Shown: positions 10,249 to 19,573 of the stretch, piece by piece | Layout: each line of letters starts with the position of its first letter | Numbering within the stretch: the first letter of the stretch is position 1 | Source of the DNA: Chara braunii | Lineage: Eukaryota; Streptophyta; Charophyceae; Charales; Characeae | Length of the DNA: 28,282 bases | Assembly: GCA_003427395.1 (NCBI GenBank) | Contig: BFEA01000147.1 | Span: forward strand, 1,866,719 to 1,895,000 | Reading direction: 5' to 3' | Program-made: the position numbers and the translations under genes | Notes under the pieces: generated by a model | The model's input: only the letters and a program-made list of their open reading frames with translations | Told to the model about the DNA's origin: nothing | The model's database searches: none

Positions 10249-11224
10249 ATTCGGGTGATGGCGGTAGTCCTTTGTCGAGGCCTAGACCGTCTCTCTCTGA
10301 TTCCTTCTTCTATCGGGCATAATGCTGCTTCTGTCTTTCCAGATAAACCCACAGTGTCAGCTTTGTGATCATTCCAAGGAATCCATACCACACCCCCTCT
10401 TGGGGGGCTAGTTGAACTGATGAGGGGAGAGGATAGTCCAGAGTCTGACTCCAAAGGAACTGTAAAAGGCTGTTTAGTACTGTAACTACTGTTTACCACT
10501 CTGTTTAGGGCTGCAAGAGGGGAAAAGGGTGACCATAGATATAGATTCACTTAGCTCTCACCCAAGCTCATGAAGCAATCAATAATATCCTGTCCTGTCC
10601 CTGTTCAGCGCAGGCTACACATTGGTCGAAGCTTTTTTCTTTTCTTTTCTTTTTTCCTCTTTTGCTTCCGTAGGCCATCGAGGTTTGAGCTTGGCGCTTG
10701 ATCCCTTCACTCATGCAGTGACATGTAGTGGTCCATTGACATGTACTGGTCCATTGACATGTACTGGTGCATTCACATGTACTCGTACTGGTGCATTCAC
10801 ATGTACTCGTACACGTGTGTGTAAGGTGCAGTAACACAGCCTAACAGCAAGCTGAGGCAGGTTGTTCGGTCTCCAGATCATTTCATCATGTGGCCTCGCT
10901 CCACTCCTCACTAAATGTGCAAAATGAGAATGAATCTTCTGGTAGAACATGGAAATACTCCAAAATATACACCATCCATATTTTTTATTATTTTTTGTCT
11001 TTTGTGCACATGGTTGGTGACTACTGGAGTGAGGCCCATTGGTTTAGTTACTTTAGTATCCATTTCATTTCCGACAACCAGCAGCTGTCAGACAGAGTTG
11101 CTCAGTTTTCTGGATGACCGGTTATCGACACACTTACTGTCAGAGTTCCGAGAGTTATGGGAAGTTTTATAGTCTTTGAATGAGCAACAATTTTAATAAC
11201 CAGCACCTGTCGGAGTTGCTGAGT

Positions 11225-11225
<1 letters not shown>
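10249..11225. other. Unassigned spacer with minisatellite
   Basis: No gene is recognised. At 10721-10815 there is a small tandem array: an 18-bp unit (acatgtactggtccattg type) repeated about three times, then a 24-bp unit (tactggtgcattcacatgtactcg) repeated twice. A diverged segment, accagcagctgtcagacagagttgctcag (about 11077-11105), recurs as accagcacctgtcggagttgctgag at about 11199-11224, immediately before the long T tract. Confidence 0.45.
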
Positions 11226-11303
<78 letters not shown>

Positions 11304-11366
11304 TGTTGTTGTTGTTGCTGTTGCTGTTGCTGTTGTTGTTGTTGTTGTTTAACACACACACACACA
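11226..11366 (-). repeat. 76-nt T homopolymer with TTG/CTG and AC repeats (possible retroposon tail)
   Basis: Positions 11226-11301 are uninterrupted T. They are followed by a (TTG/CTG)n tract at 11303-11350 and (AC)n at 11352-11366. Read on the - strand this is GT, then CAA/CAG repeats, then a 76-nt poly(A), as expected of a recently inserted retroposon tail. No element body is recognised on the 5' side. Homopolymers this long are often length-variable or mis-assembled. Confidence 0.55.
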
Positions 11367-11476
11367 GCCCCTTCTATTCTGGGAGGAACCAGTCCGGTTG
11401 CTTATAACCGGCAAGGATGAACAGCATTACTATGTCAAGCACACAAAGTAGTCATGAAGGAGCGGCATTCGGCCTC

Positions 11477-11640
11477 TTTTTTTTTTTTTTTTTTATTCAA
11501 ACGGGCCCAGTGCCCAAGGTTGATATTATGAATAAGAAGATTGAGGCCGGGGTCCGCACAGTCTACCCGGAGTGACCGAACCGAACTTGCTGTGACCCGA
11601 GTTCCCCGAATGTTCCATCTTACCCATCGCAAGATTACCA
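11477..11640 (-). mobile_element. LINE-type 3' end with poly(A), 5' truncated
   Basis: On the - strand this reads into aataaaaaaa with an 18-nt A tail (T run at 11477-11494). The segment just before it contains ccgggtagactgtgcgga…cccggcctc, then an aat-rich stretch. It resembles 15133-15190, the end of the LINE on the + strand (ccgggttgagatgtggacgga…cccggcctc…aataaa). I interpret it as a separate, heavily 5'-truncated insertion of the same LINE family, or a SINE sharing its 3' end. The 5' limit is uncertain. Confidence 0.5.
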
Positions 11641-11925
11641 GAGTCGTTCAAGTTATCACAAATTATCACAGTTTTTTAATATAATATGCGACAACACTGA
11701 CAACTACCAGCTGCTGTTCCGCTTCCCCAAGGACCCATCGAAACTTTCCCATCGTTGTTGGCGATGGAAGGAAGAGTTCAGAACTTAGGAGTCAGTGAAT
11801 GCCAGGTCAGTCTTAGGAAACAGTTGGTTCTTTACAGTTGTTCAGCTCCGAGATGATTAGCTTTGACATATTGACATGTAAAAAGAAAGATGCAGATATT
11901 GTCGAGTACGATTGACGAAGAAGGA

Positions 11926-11975
11926 ATATCTTTCTCGGCTTTTTGGCTAACATCAAGTGTAATATCCATTGTCAT
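11926..11975 (+). pseudogene. U2 snRNA-derived fragment (5' part, about 40-50 nt)
   Basis: The stretch atatctttctcggctttttggc…catcaagtgtaatatc matches the plant U2 5' end, with a few changes, up to the branch-point recognition segment. Similarity weakens after about 11966. It is followed directly by the (GAAA)n tract at 11983, and then by the truncated LINE. Like the copy at 9380, it keeps the exact U2 5' end, loses the 3' part and abuts a simple repeat. It is not a working gene. Confidence 0.75.
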
Positions 11976-11982
11976 TGGCCTC

Positions 11983-12021
11983 AGAAAGAAAGAAAAGAAA
12001 GAAAAGAAAGAAAGAAAGAAA

Positions 12022-12071
<50 letters not shown>

Positions 12072-12107
12072 AGGAAAGAAAGAAAGAAAGAACGAGCGAA
12101 AGAACGG

Positions 12108-12141
<34 letters not shown>

Positions 12142-12146
12142 AAGAC
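11983..12146 (+). repeat. (GAAA)n / GA-rich microsatellite
   Basis: This is about 160 bp of gaaa repeats with scattered ggaa and gaga variants, between the U2 fragment and the LINE RT segment. It gives long but meaningless Lys/Arg/Glu or Phe/Leu/Ser open frames on both strands. Confidence 0.95.
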
Positions 12147-12886
12147 AAATAGTAGCAAAGGCCCTAGCCAACAGACTGAGTAAGGTGACTAAGGGATGTT
12201 TTCATTTAGACCAGACTGGATTCATTCCGGGGCGGTTTATCCTGGAAAATGTAATGACGCTTTCAGAGTCAGTAAGATATATCAGGGAGAAAAGAATCAA
12301 CGCCGCTATCCTACTTTTTGACTTTGAAAAGGCGTACGACTAGGTAAATTGGAATTTCCTTCAGCAATGTATGGGAAAAATGGGAGTGGGCCCAACTTTC
12401 GAAAATGGAGGGTTCTCTATAATGACGACCACGGACAGGTCCAGGTAAATGGACACTTGTTGCAGGGGTATAGGATGTCAAGGTCTGTTCGAGAAGGCGA
12501 GCCTTTAGCGGCCCCTATCTTTCTCTTTATCATGGAGGCGCTAGCTTCCTTCTTAAGGATACGGGCCTGAGACTCCTCCTTCGAAGCCCTCACATACAAG
12601 GGCAATGAGTGCCTTCCAGTTAGCATCAGAAATGAGAATCAACTGGCCCAAGACAATGGGTTGGCGGTTGGTACAAGGAACAGAAGAGGGACAACTCCAC
12701 CTGGCGAACTACGGCGGGATGAGCTGGGTGTCAACAGCTGAACCTTTGCGATATCTAGGGATTAGACTGACAGACTCAGGCCCTCACCACTTGATGGCAC
12801 CGGAACTCCTGACAAAAATGTTAACGAGGATCAGCGCATGGTCTCAGGGTGTATGCATCGGTATTTGGACAAGCCCTCATTCTTAA
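12147..12886 (+). pseudogene. LINE reverse transcriptase fragment lacking the YADD block
   Basis: Motifs in order are ANRLSKVTKG…DQTGFIPGRFILENV, then AAILLFDFEKAYD (motif A, near 12310-12343), an in-frame TAG at 12341, VNWNFLQQ, a frame change near 12395, and VNGHLLQGYRMSRSVREGEP (motif B region, usually R-Q-G-C-P-L). The protein should then reach F/YADD, but coding jumps near 12570-12605 straight to FQLASEMRINWPKT, which normally follows YADD. The catalytic Asp pair is therefore deleted. The thumb segment EPLRYLGIRLTDSG follows. Three frames are needed to read the whole region. Confidence 0.88.
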
Positions 12887-12902
12887 CACCTCAGTGTAGT
12901 CT

Positions 12903-13421
12903 ATGCTATGCTATGCTGGCACGATATGGACTCCGCCACTCCAGGCAATGAAGGAACTAAGGAGAGAATCAGTGGCGTTCCTGTGGACATCGAACCCAAC
13001 TAAGCCACATTTTATCTCCAGGGTTGCATGGCGGCATGTCATTAAATCCAAGGACCAAGGGGGTCTGGGTATACTGGATCCGGAACAGCAACTGAAGGCA
13101 CTCCAAACAAAATGGATTTTGAAGCTGACCACGCACCCACAGCTACCCTGGGTCCCTCTAGCTATGGAGCACATTAGGAAACAGACCAAGTACAAAACCC
13201 CCTCCAACATGGAAGGAACTTTCTGGTTATTGAGCAAGAGCTGGGCAAGGAAAGGAAGGAGTGGAAACGAGGGAGGAACAGAAGAAGGAGGCCCTAGGGG
13301 AGTGTCGCATTGGACTCAGCTGCTGAAAGGATGGACGAAAATTTTCCCGGCGAAAGACAAGGAACCCAAGCACAAGGGAGGAAGTCCTGAGACAACCCCT
13401 CTTCTACAATCCATGGGTTAA
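12903..13421 (+). pseudogene. LINE ORF2 region after the RT
   Basis: The frame reads SVAFLWTSNPTKPHFISRVAWRHV…DQGGLGILDPEQQLKALQTKWILKL…PWVPLAMEH. This is the characteristic stretch after plant L1-like RT domains (W-x-x-V, GGLG-[IV]-x-D, KW). The upstream coding continues in another frame before about 12900. It ends at a TAA near 13421, after which a Trp-rich segment continues in shifted frames up to 13700. It resembles 15700-15850 (HW-x-[QK]-L-[LI]…KHKGG), showing that the two LINE copies are related. Confidence 0.8.
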
Positions 13422-13700
13422 GGACCAACAGGGGAAACCGCGCACTCTTACGACAAAAGACACGAAGTGGGGAACCTGGCTGAAGCATGGCATCTGGCAG
13501 GTCAAACACCTCTGGCCGGAAGATAAACAACAGTGGAAGACGGCTCGAGAGCTAAGGGAGGAGTTGAAGGGGAGTCACAGGCTAGCAGAGAATCTGAGCG
13601 AGATCTTGTCTTTAATCCTGGAAGGCTGGGTCAGGTTACTTCGGAGGCCACGACATTAGGATGCGGATAGTGGGCAGCCTGGTCCAATAAGGGCGCTCCA

Positions 13701-14483
13701 ATGGAAGCACTCAGAATTGGGGGACAGGTGGGACCGGGAGTGGAATGGCTGAGCGCACATATGTACACAATCCAATCCCCAGGGGCCTATACAAGCCAAT
13801 TGGACAAGGACACGACCACCCAAATCACCATAAAAAAGGACCAGCTGAGGAAAGTGAGGGTGATAGAGATGGAGGAGTTCACGATATTTGCTCCAGCAAC
13901 GGAAATTCAGAACTTGGAGATTGACCCGGTGGAGTGGGCCTGGAACCTCAGGGGGGGCTCACTGGGCATAACGAGAAGAACCAACATACTGCACTATACA
14001 ATCAAGCTGGGCTACAGACTCAGGAAGCGCTCATCGCCCTTAGCTGAACCCTTGGCACTTAGATTGGAGAAGAGAATGCAGGTGCCGAAGGAAAACATGG
14101 CAAGATTACCATGGTCATACTTACACCAGATCCGCTTAAGTAAGGTAAGGAGTTTGCAGTGGTTGATCCTCCACGTGGCAGTCCCGGTCAACTCATGGCT
14201 TTTTGAGCGTCGCAGTCAACACCACTGTGATCCCTCCAGTCAACAGTGCACACAATGCACGAAAGGAGTACTGGAGACCTTGCGTCACTGTCTCCTCTCT
14301 TGCCCAGAAGCAGTACATCTATGGGACGTGGCCAAGTCACTCTGGACTAAAATCGTGGACTTCCCCTTTCCCGAGGGCGAAGAGACGCTTCTGATAGGAA
14401 GCGACCCTCCTGCGGTCGGGCCTCAGTACCAGAAGCGCACATTCCAGCTTATAAAGCAATACGTACTATGGAAGCGCGGATGA
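13701..14483 (+). pseudogene. LINE ORF2 C-terminal part with zf-RVT-like Cys/His motif
   Basis: This is a 260-residue frame, the longest intact piece of this LINE. It includes LEIDPVEWAWNLRGG, RLPWSYLHQIRLSKVRSLQWLI and the zinc-binding pattern CTQC…ETLRHCLLSCPEAVHLWD (about 14247-14330), typical of the C-terminus of plant LINE ORF2. These domains are thought to help bind the element RNA. The frame ends at TGA 14481-14483. A further 220 bp may be coding in another frame (to about 14707). Confidence 0.82.
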
Positions 14484-15210
14484 CAGCAGACCATCGGAAA
14501 CAAGCAAATGCACAGGCAAGAAGCGAAGGAGACACTCTACAATCTAGTGGAAACAGAAATCCGGGCACAATGGAAGAGAATTCGCACGCAGGCCCAGCAA
14601 AACCCAATGCAAGCCAAGGGGCTAACATAAAATTTTCAAAAGAGGGTTTTGCTCCAAGGGAAGATAGCAACATTAGCAGGCTTGATGCTGAGTTTCCACT
14701 GCTTTGAAAGATAGACGGATCAAACAAGAAGCAACGAGAGTTTTGGGTATTGCAGAGGTATTCAAAAGGTATAGGTAAGACAGCAATAGCGGAAGGCTAA
14801 GCATAGAGTTTCAACTTCTGAGACAGTTAGATAGGATAAGCTAGGTTTTAGGATAGAGGGACTTGCCCGATCCGTAGGGTTTAGGGCTTAAGAAGAGCGG
14901 ACAAAGAGGAGGAGGTGTCGGACGTAATGGGAACGAGCAACTGCGGTCGGTCTTAGGGCTTAAGATGAGGATGGGCGGAGAGATATTAGGCAGGTTCTTT
15001 CATCTTTTGCTATTTCATCCTTTGTTAATCCAGTTTTAGTCTTTGTTCAGGAATAGCATGAAGCTTCATAAGAGAAAGGGGCACTGGACCCGAGTTCTAG
15101 TAAGAGCCAAATCTGGGTAATGGCCCCAGTCTTCCGGGTTGAGATGTGGACGGATTCCCGGCCTCCTTTCGCTCCATATACAATAAAGCATGCTATTTCT
15201 TTTTTCTTTT
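14484..15210 (+). other. LINE copy 1 3' region
   Basis: This is mainly non-coding. It carries TAGGGTTTAGGGCTTA at 14875-14890 and a second ttagggcttaag at about 14953. It ends in a GC-rich segment (15133-15165) and aataaa at 15183, followed by T-rich and then (GAAA)n sequence. The 3' end call rests on the similarity to the - strand poly(A) fragment at 11477-11640. Confidence 0.5.
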
Positions 15211-15649
15211 TTTTAAGAAAAAGAAAGAGAGAAAGAGAGAAAAAAAGAAAGAAAGAAAGAAAGAAACAAACAAACAAAGAAGCATTGTTGGCAAGGCGGG
15301 CCGGCAGGAAGGAGGGAACTCGCCTCAGAAAACCAGGTGGCTCAAAAACAGGGGCAAGGGAACAAAAAAATATAAAAATCTGACTTCAGGTCATACTTGC
15401 GCATGGCCTGAGCAGTTATAATCCAGTCTTAACCTTCTAATTCAGTGATGGGTCACCCAGGGGGGTATAAACAGGGTTTAAACTTTAAAGAGGTATACCG
15501 TAACACAAGTCTTTTTCTCTATTCAGTTTTTATCTTAAAAATTAGAATGTCAAGGCACCCTGCCATGGCAGGAAATGGCTCTATATAGCAAATAAGGAAT
15601 TTGCTACCTACTATTCACAGCACATGACAGTATAGAGGGCCATACATTA
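15211..15649. other. Spacer: GAAA-type microsatellite and unassigned sequence
   Basis: An A/G-rich gaaa tract (about 15217-15280) follows the LINE end. The rest has no recognisable feature. Confidence 0.5.
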
Positions 15650-17300
15650 CATGGCTCATGAACAGATGCTGGACACCCAGAAGAGAAGGAAACAGACCGA
15701 GGCAGAGAGGCCGTCTACCGAACACCGACCCCCCCCCAAGTGGCCACTGGGCAAAACTAATTGCAGCATGGAGGGAAGCCTTCCCACAATTGAAAAGGGG
15801 CCCAAACACAAAGGAGGAAATTCCGATACAACCCCAAAGTTTTGGGAATGATCTATTGAAATTTGAAAGACCAAAACGGAAATCGGACAGACATGGCATG
15901 GTCTCTCAATGGGAGAGGAGGCAGGAGGTGGACAACCTGGGTTGACAAAAGGCATCACACTTTGCAAGGGAAATCGGAAGATAGAGCACATATAAACTGG
16001 ATATGGAAGATAGAGCACATATATGGGATGAACAAAACAGTAAGCGGAAATCGGAAGGGGACCCTAGGAAAAAATTAAAAAGCCATCATAATTTGCAGAA
16101 GAACTTAGACGAGCTGATACACAGCATTGCAATCGCCTGGAGGTCAATGTTAATAAGCAAAACAGAGTCTGGGAAGAGGGGGATTGGGCAACATCGAAAG
16201 TCCAAGACACTCCCTCAGAGGCCCTTCACTTTATATGCTACGTGGGAGCTGATAGATGTATAGCTAACTTTGAAGCCCGCGCATTGGAAAAAAAAACACG
16301 GACAAAACAATAGTGGTAGTCAGAAAGGACACGCTAAATTAAACTGGATTTCAAGTTTCAACGTACAAGACCTACGGAAAGTCAGGGAACTTAAAAATGA
16401 GCAAAGGAGACAAAAGCAAGGACGAAATAGGATAGAAACTCCCACCTGCCTTGTTGTTTAGACAGAGCTAGAAATCGACCCCAATGAGTGGGGCTGGTAC
16501 GAGAACAGAGGGTCGGGTAGAGCCAATAAATTTATTGCGTTGCACGAATACACAGTGAAAAAGGGGTATAACTTAAACTATAACTTAACTTAACTGTATA
16601 AGTCTATAAGATAAGGGGCACGTTAAAAAAAAACTCACCTGGTCATAGCAGCAAGGTGGGAAAATAACTTGCAAATTGATCCCATGGTCTTACTAGGCAT
16701 CATCGATCAGGCCTCAATGAGTAAGAAGTCGGCAATGGCTGATAATCTACCTGGCAGTCCCTGTCAATGCTTGGTTTAGATTTCAAGGCGGAGAGAGGAG
16801 GTTAGACCGGAATCCTTCAATCTTCAGCACATTGCCAAATATTCCAGGAACAGGAAACAGGAACACTAACGCACTGCCTACTGGACTGCGAACACGCCAA
16901 AGCCCTCTGGACCAAGTGGAAAAAAGCCTGGTCCGGTCTATCTCCTAATGAATTCCGGACAGAGCAATTCTTCCTGTTGACAGCAATAGACCGCAAAGGC
17001 TGAGTCTCTGAGGAGGATAGGGAGATTATAGAGCTACTGCGGAGAACAACCCTGTGGGTAATCTGAGGAGGCCGGCGCGGGGGCACGATAGGTAAAAAGA
17101 AGATAACGACAAATGAACCGTGGGAGGAAGCGAGAGAAATGGTAGAATCAGGAGGAGAGTAGAATGGAAACGAGCCCTCGGGGAAGATGGATAAAGAAGT
17201 TGAGGAACAGAGGAGGACCAAAATACAGAAAGAATTTGAGGAGAAGTGGCTGAAGGGGGGGGACCAATGGCAAACATAACCGGAAGAGCCCTTCACTTCA
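15650..17300 (+). pseudogene. LINE copy 2, ORF2 C-terminal remnant, heavily decayed
   Basis: Short frames match the LINE copy 1 product in order. GHWAKLIAAWREAFPQLKRG (about 15745) corresponds to SHWTQLLKGWTKIFP. IDPNEWGW (about 16470) corresponds to IDPVEWAW. A Cys/His segment at about 16833-16915 (T-H-C-L-L-D-C-E-H-A-K-A-L-W) corresponds to R-H-C-L-L-S-C-P-E-A-V-H-L-W. All three frames are used and stops are frequent, so it is older than copy 1 or less constrained. No RT motif remains. Divergence between the copies is too high for a tandem duplication, so these are separate insertions. Confidence 0.75.
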
Positions 17301-17700
17301 GGGACTGGTGGGATCCAGTCAGTCAGTCCAAGGGTAGGACAGGATGGTGATATTCTGAGGGACCTAGCGTGATACGGGGAAAACGTTTAGTATAACTGAG
17401 CACGGTCTTAGAATCAGAAAGGGGGGTGAGAGTTTAGCGTGTAAAGTCCGCAAAAGAAAACAGTTGAGAATGCGTAGGAGACCCGTGGGGGAAGAAAGAG
17501 TATAGGAGAGGCTCCTCTGTGACGGAGCTAGGCAGGAAACGCAAATAGAGGGAAACCATATACACCACTAGTAAAAAGAAGGACCAAGTTCTGAGGCTGG
17601 GGGTAGAATGCTGACCTCCTAGGGTTTAGGGTTTAAGGAAAGGGATTGAAATCGGGCTAGGGTTTAGGGCTTTATTAGCAAGGCTCGAAGCTTCCAGGGG
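17301..17700 (+). other. LINE copy 2 3' region with TTTAGGG-like motifs
   Basis: There is no coding potential. TAGGGTTTAGGGTTTA lies at 17620-17635 and TAGGGTTTAGGGCTTTA at 17658-17674, echoing the motif in the 3' region of LINE copy 1 (14875). Confidence 0.5.
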
Positions 17701-17774
17701 CTGGTAGGGTCCGGGGCCTTAACAAGGACTATGATAAAAGACCGAATCAGCAGTTCTACCTCCTTCAAACGAAT

Positions 17775-17850
17775 AGAATGCCCAATCATTATAGCTGTAC
17801 TTGGCACCACTTTCGGTCCAGATGCAGCGATAATGACCGGGCGGCGGGCG
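17775..17850. repeat. Fold-back repeat, copy 2
   Basis: The left arm, atgcccaatcattatagctg…, pairs with the right arm (…cagcgataatgaccgggc) over about 25 positions. The sequence and the downstream flank (cctattcgggtgaagacggtag) match copy 1 at 10176-10275, where the flank reads ctattcgggtgatggcggtag. The shared hairpin plus shared flank shows a dispersed repeat longer than the hairpin alone. Confidence 0.55.
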
Positions 17851-18138
17851 GCCTATTCGGGTGAAGACGGTAGCAAGTGAGGAAGTTATGACAGCCAAGG
17901 ACTGAGAGAGGAACAGGCTGGACAGTGTACAAATGGGCAGGCTACAGGTACCAAGCATCCGGGAAGCCAGACTGGCAACCAAAAGACGGGAAGCATAGTA
18001 GACAAGGCCTAACTAGTAACTAAGGCAGGGGTGAGGGGTGGCACATCCTTCCTTCAGGACGTAATCAATGCCGTCCTTCAGGCCTTCCTACCATAAAAGG
18101 GGGAGGAGCGTGTGTGAGTACTAGTTGTGATTAGGTCT

Positions 18139-18186
18139 GACTTGCCGCTGGAAAATAGGAACCGGACTGACGCTCCTCCTCAGAAT
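18139..18186 (+). repeat. LTR-like fragment related to the window's right end
   Basis: The blocks gacttgccg, accggactga-c-gctcc and cagaat occur in the same order as at 28192-28234 (gacttgccg, acccgactga-t-gctcc, cagaat). The latter follows a purine tract and a TGTTA start, so this may be an LTR fragment of the same family. The extent beyond 18186 is unknown. Confidence 0.4.
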
Positions 18187-19104
18187 GGAAAAGCAGCCAG
18201 AACCTTAAGAATGTCAAGGCAACTCTCAGCCGTATAGGCTATAGCTTATTTGTAACTTTGCATTGCAATTTTACAAAACCTGTGTTTTTTTAACTTTTCT
18301 TAACTTTTCTAAGCTTTTTCTGGAGAACCTTGCTTTTTTTTCCCATACAAAAATATATTGCGCTAGGACTGCCTGGGAGCCTGTTTCGACCTCGTCCAGT
18401 CAGGCCAGCCCATTTGGTAATTTGGTACCTGCGCAGACAGAGCCACTCCCGATTGCCCAGGGGCCAGCACTATTAGCTCTCAGCATTTGAAGAGGCAATC
18501 TACCTTTTTGTATCCACTCGCTGCGGGCAATTTCAGCACCATTTAAACGCCCTGCAATTTGAATTTTATTATATTAAGAAAGGGAAAAAGACTGACTTTG
18601 TAGATCACAGTGTGAGATTCTGAGGACTGAAAAAAAAAAAAAAAACTTTTGGTTCTTCTTCTGTAACAAATACTAACGATGTAATTGATTTTATAAATTT
18701 ATTTATTATTATTATTTTTTTTTTAAGGAAAAGAAAAAGTCGTTCAACGGGGAAACAAGAAACCGCGAGAAGTTTGACGACAAAAAGAAAGGTGCAAACT
18801 GTCAGCACACATGGAAGGAAGTAGATTCAGAAGAGCAAGGAGAAGCATTCCAAAACCCGAACACGAAAAATGGAATGAGTAGAGGGGCTATTAGGGCTAA
18901 GCGTTACTCTCTCGCAGCAGCAATATCCAGTCGAAATGTTCTCTCTAGGAGCTTCTGCAAAAAAAAAAAGGAGGGGGCAGCAAATTCAACGAACAATAGA
19001 ACAGACAGAGAACATCAAAACTTTAGCAGAAGTTTAGCTTCAATAACTTGCGCAGACCCATCCTCTGTTTTTGAAATGGCGATGGCCTTGAGATATCATC
19101 TTTG
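18187..19104. other. Unassigned spacer
   Basis: No gene is recognised. A 16-nt A tract lies at 18630-18645, an AT-rich (tta)n-like stretch at about 18690-18725, and an A run at 18960-18969. Confidence 0.4.
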
Positions 19105-19210
19105 ACCAGACTTCAAGGTTAAAAGTTAAAAGTTAAAACTGATTGGCACCTTCAAGGTTAAAACTTAAAAGTTAAAAGTTAAAAGTTAAAACTTAAAACT
19201 GATTGGCCCC
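19105..19210. repeat. Tandem repeat with aaaagtt units and attgg(c/a)cc blocks
   Basis: Two copies of a unit lie head to tail. Each consists of ttcaaggttaaaa followed by several aaaagtt repeats and ending in aaaactgattggc. The copies differ in the number of aaaagtt units, which indicates slippage. Confidence 0.7.
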
Positions 19211-19239
19211 AGGTAAATTCAGAGTTATTTATTCACCGG

Positions 19240-19324
19240 AGTTGACAAGGATTCGAATTTGGAACTGAGGTCTGCATTTGAAGTTCGAACAGCTCATGGG
19301 CCTTCCAACTGAGCTAGGCCGGCA
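19240..19324 (-). repeat. tRNA-like segment (possible SINE head)
   Basis: On the - strand the sequence opens tgccggcc and then gives a consensus pol III A box, TAGCTCAGTTGG (+ strand 19305-19316), and a B-box-like aattcgaatcc (+ strand 19249-19259), spaced 45 nt apart. That is a tRNA-like arrangement with an extended middle. The arms do not fold into a good cloverleaf, so it is a tRNA-derived head of a SINE or a decayed tRNA copy rather than a gene. No SINE body or tail was delimited. Confidence 0.5.
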
Positions 19325-19337
19325 CAGACCCAACCTT

Positions 19338-19357
19338 GCTGTGTTTTCCTGTCTCCG

Positions 19358-19395
<38 letters not shown>

Positions 19396-19425
19396 TCACG
19401 TGTGCTGTGTTTTCCTGTCTCCGGC
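19338..19425 (-). mobile_element. Poly(A)-only insertion flanked by a 22-bp target-site duplication
   Basis: A 22-nt sequence at 19338-19359 is repeated perfectly at 19404-19425. Between the copies lie a single c, 34 T (19361-19394) and gtcacgtgt. This is what target-primed reverse transcription leaves when almost only the poly(A) tail of an RNA is copied: on the - strand, acacgtgac followed by A34, flanked by target-site repeats. Confidence 0.65.
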
Positions 19426-19560
19426 TGGTGCTGTTTTTCCGTGGTTTTTCCTATTACGCGTTCCAAAAAGGATTCAAATCCCGCTGTTCGGGATTAGGCG
19501 CCTGCAGGGCGCTTTTTTGGTGGTTGCAGGACGAGATGGGTGGGGGCCGAGAACGTTCCG

Positions 19561-19573
19561 GCTCTGATACCAG
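19561..19573 (-). promoter_or_regulatory. Primer binding site (tRNA-iMet type) next to an LTR end
   Basis: On the - strand the sequence is …GTTACA-C-TGGTATCAGAGC. TGGTATCAGAGC is the primer binding site complementary to the 3' end of initiator Met tRNA, used by most plant LTR elements, and the preceding ACA is a usual LTR end. The LTR would therefore lie at 19574 and above, and the internal region below 19561. No gag or pol follows on the - strand, so this is a fragment. Confidence 0.65.

Larger units (their letters stand above)
12147..15210 (+). mobile_element. L1-like non-LTR retrotransposon (LINE), 5' truncated, copy 1
   Basis: The element opens abruptly inside the RT domain just after the GAAA tract. 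It continues through the RT C-terminal region and the Cys/His domain, then through a non-coding 3' part with TAGGGTTTAGGG motifs (14875) to a likely 3' end near 15190-15210, where aataaagcatgc precedes an A/G-rich tail. The endonuclease and ORF1 are absent. It has several stops and frame changes, so it is dead. Confidence 0.85.

Noticed and set aside
10077-10550. 157-residue - strand open frame
   Set aside because: It covers the fold-back repeat. The related copy at 17775 does not keep the same frame, so protein coding is not supported.
11890-12183. Long Lys/Arg/Glu-rich or Phe/Leu/Ser-rich open frames
   Set aside because: They are produced by the GAAA microsatellite.
19468-19500. gattcaaatcccg as the B box of a second tRNA-like segment on the + strand
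   Set aside because: No A box lies at a suitable distance upstream.
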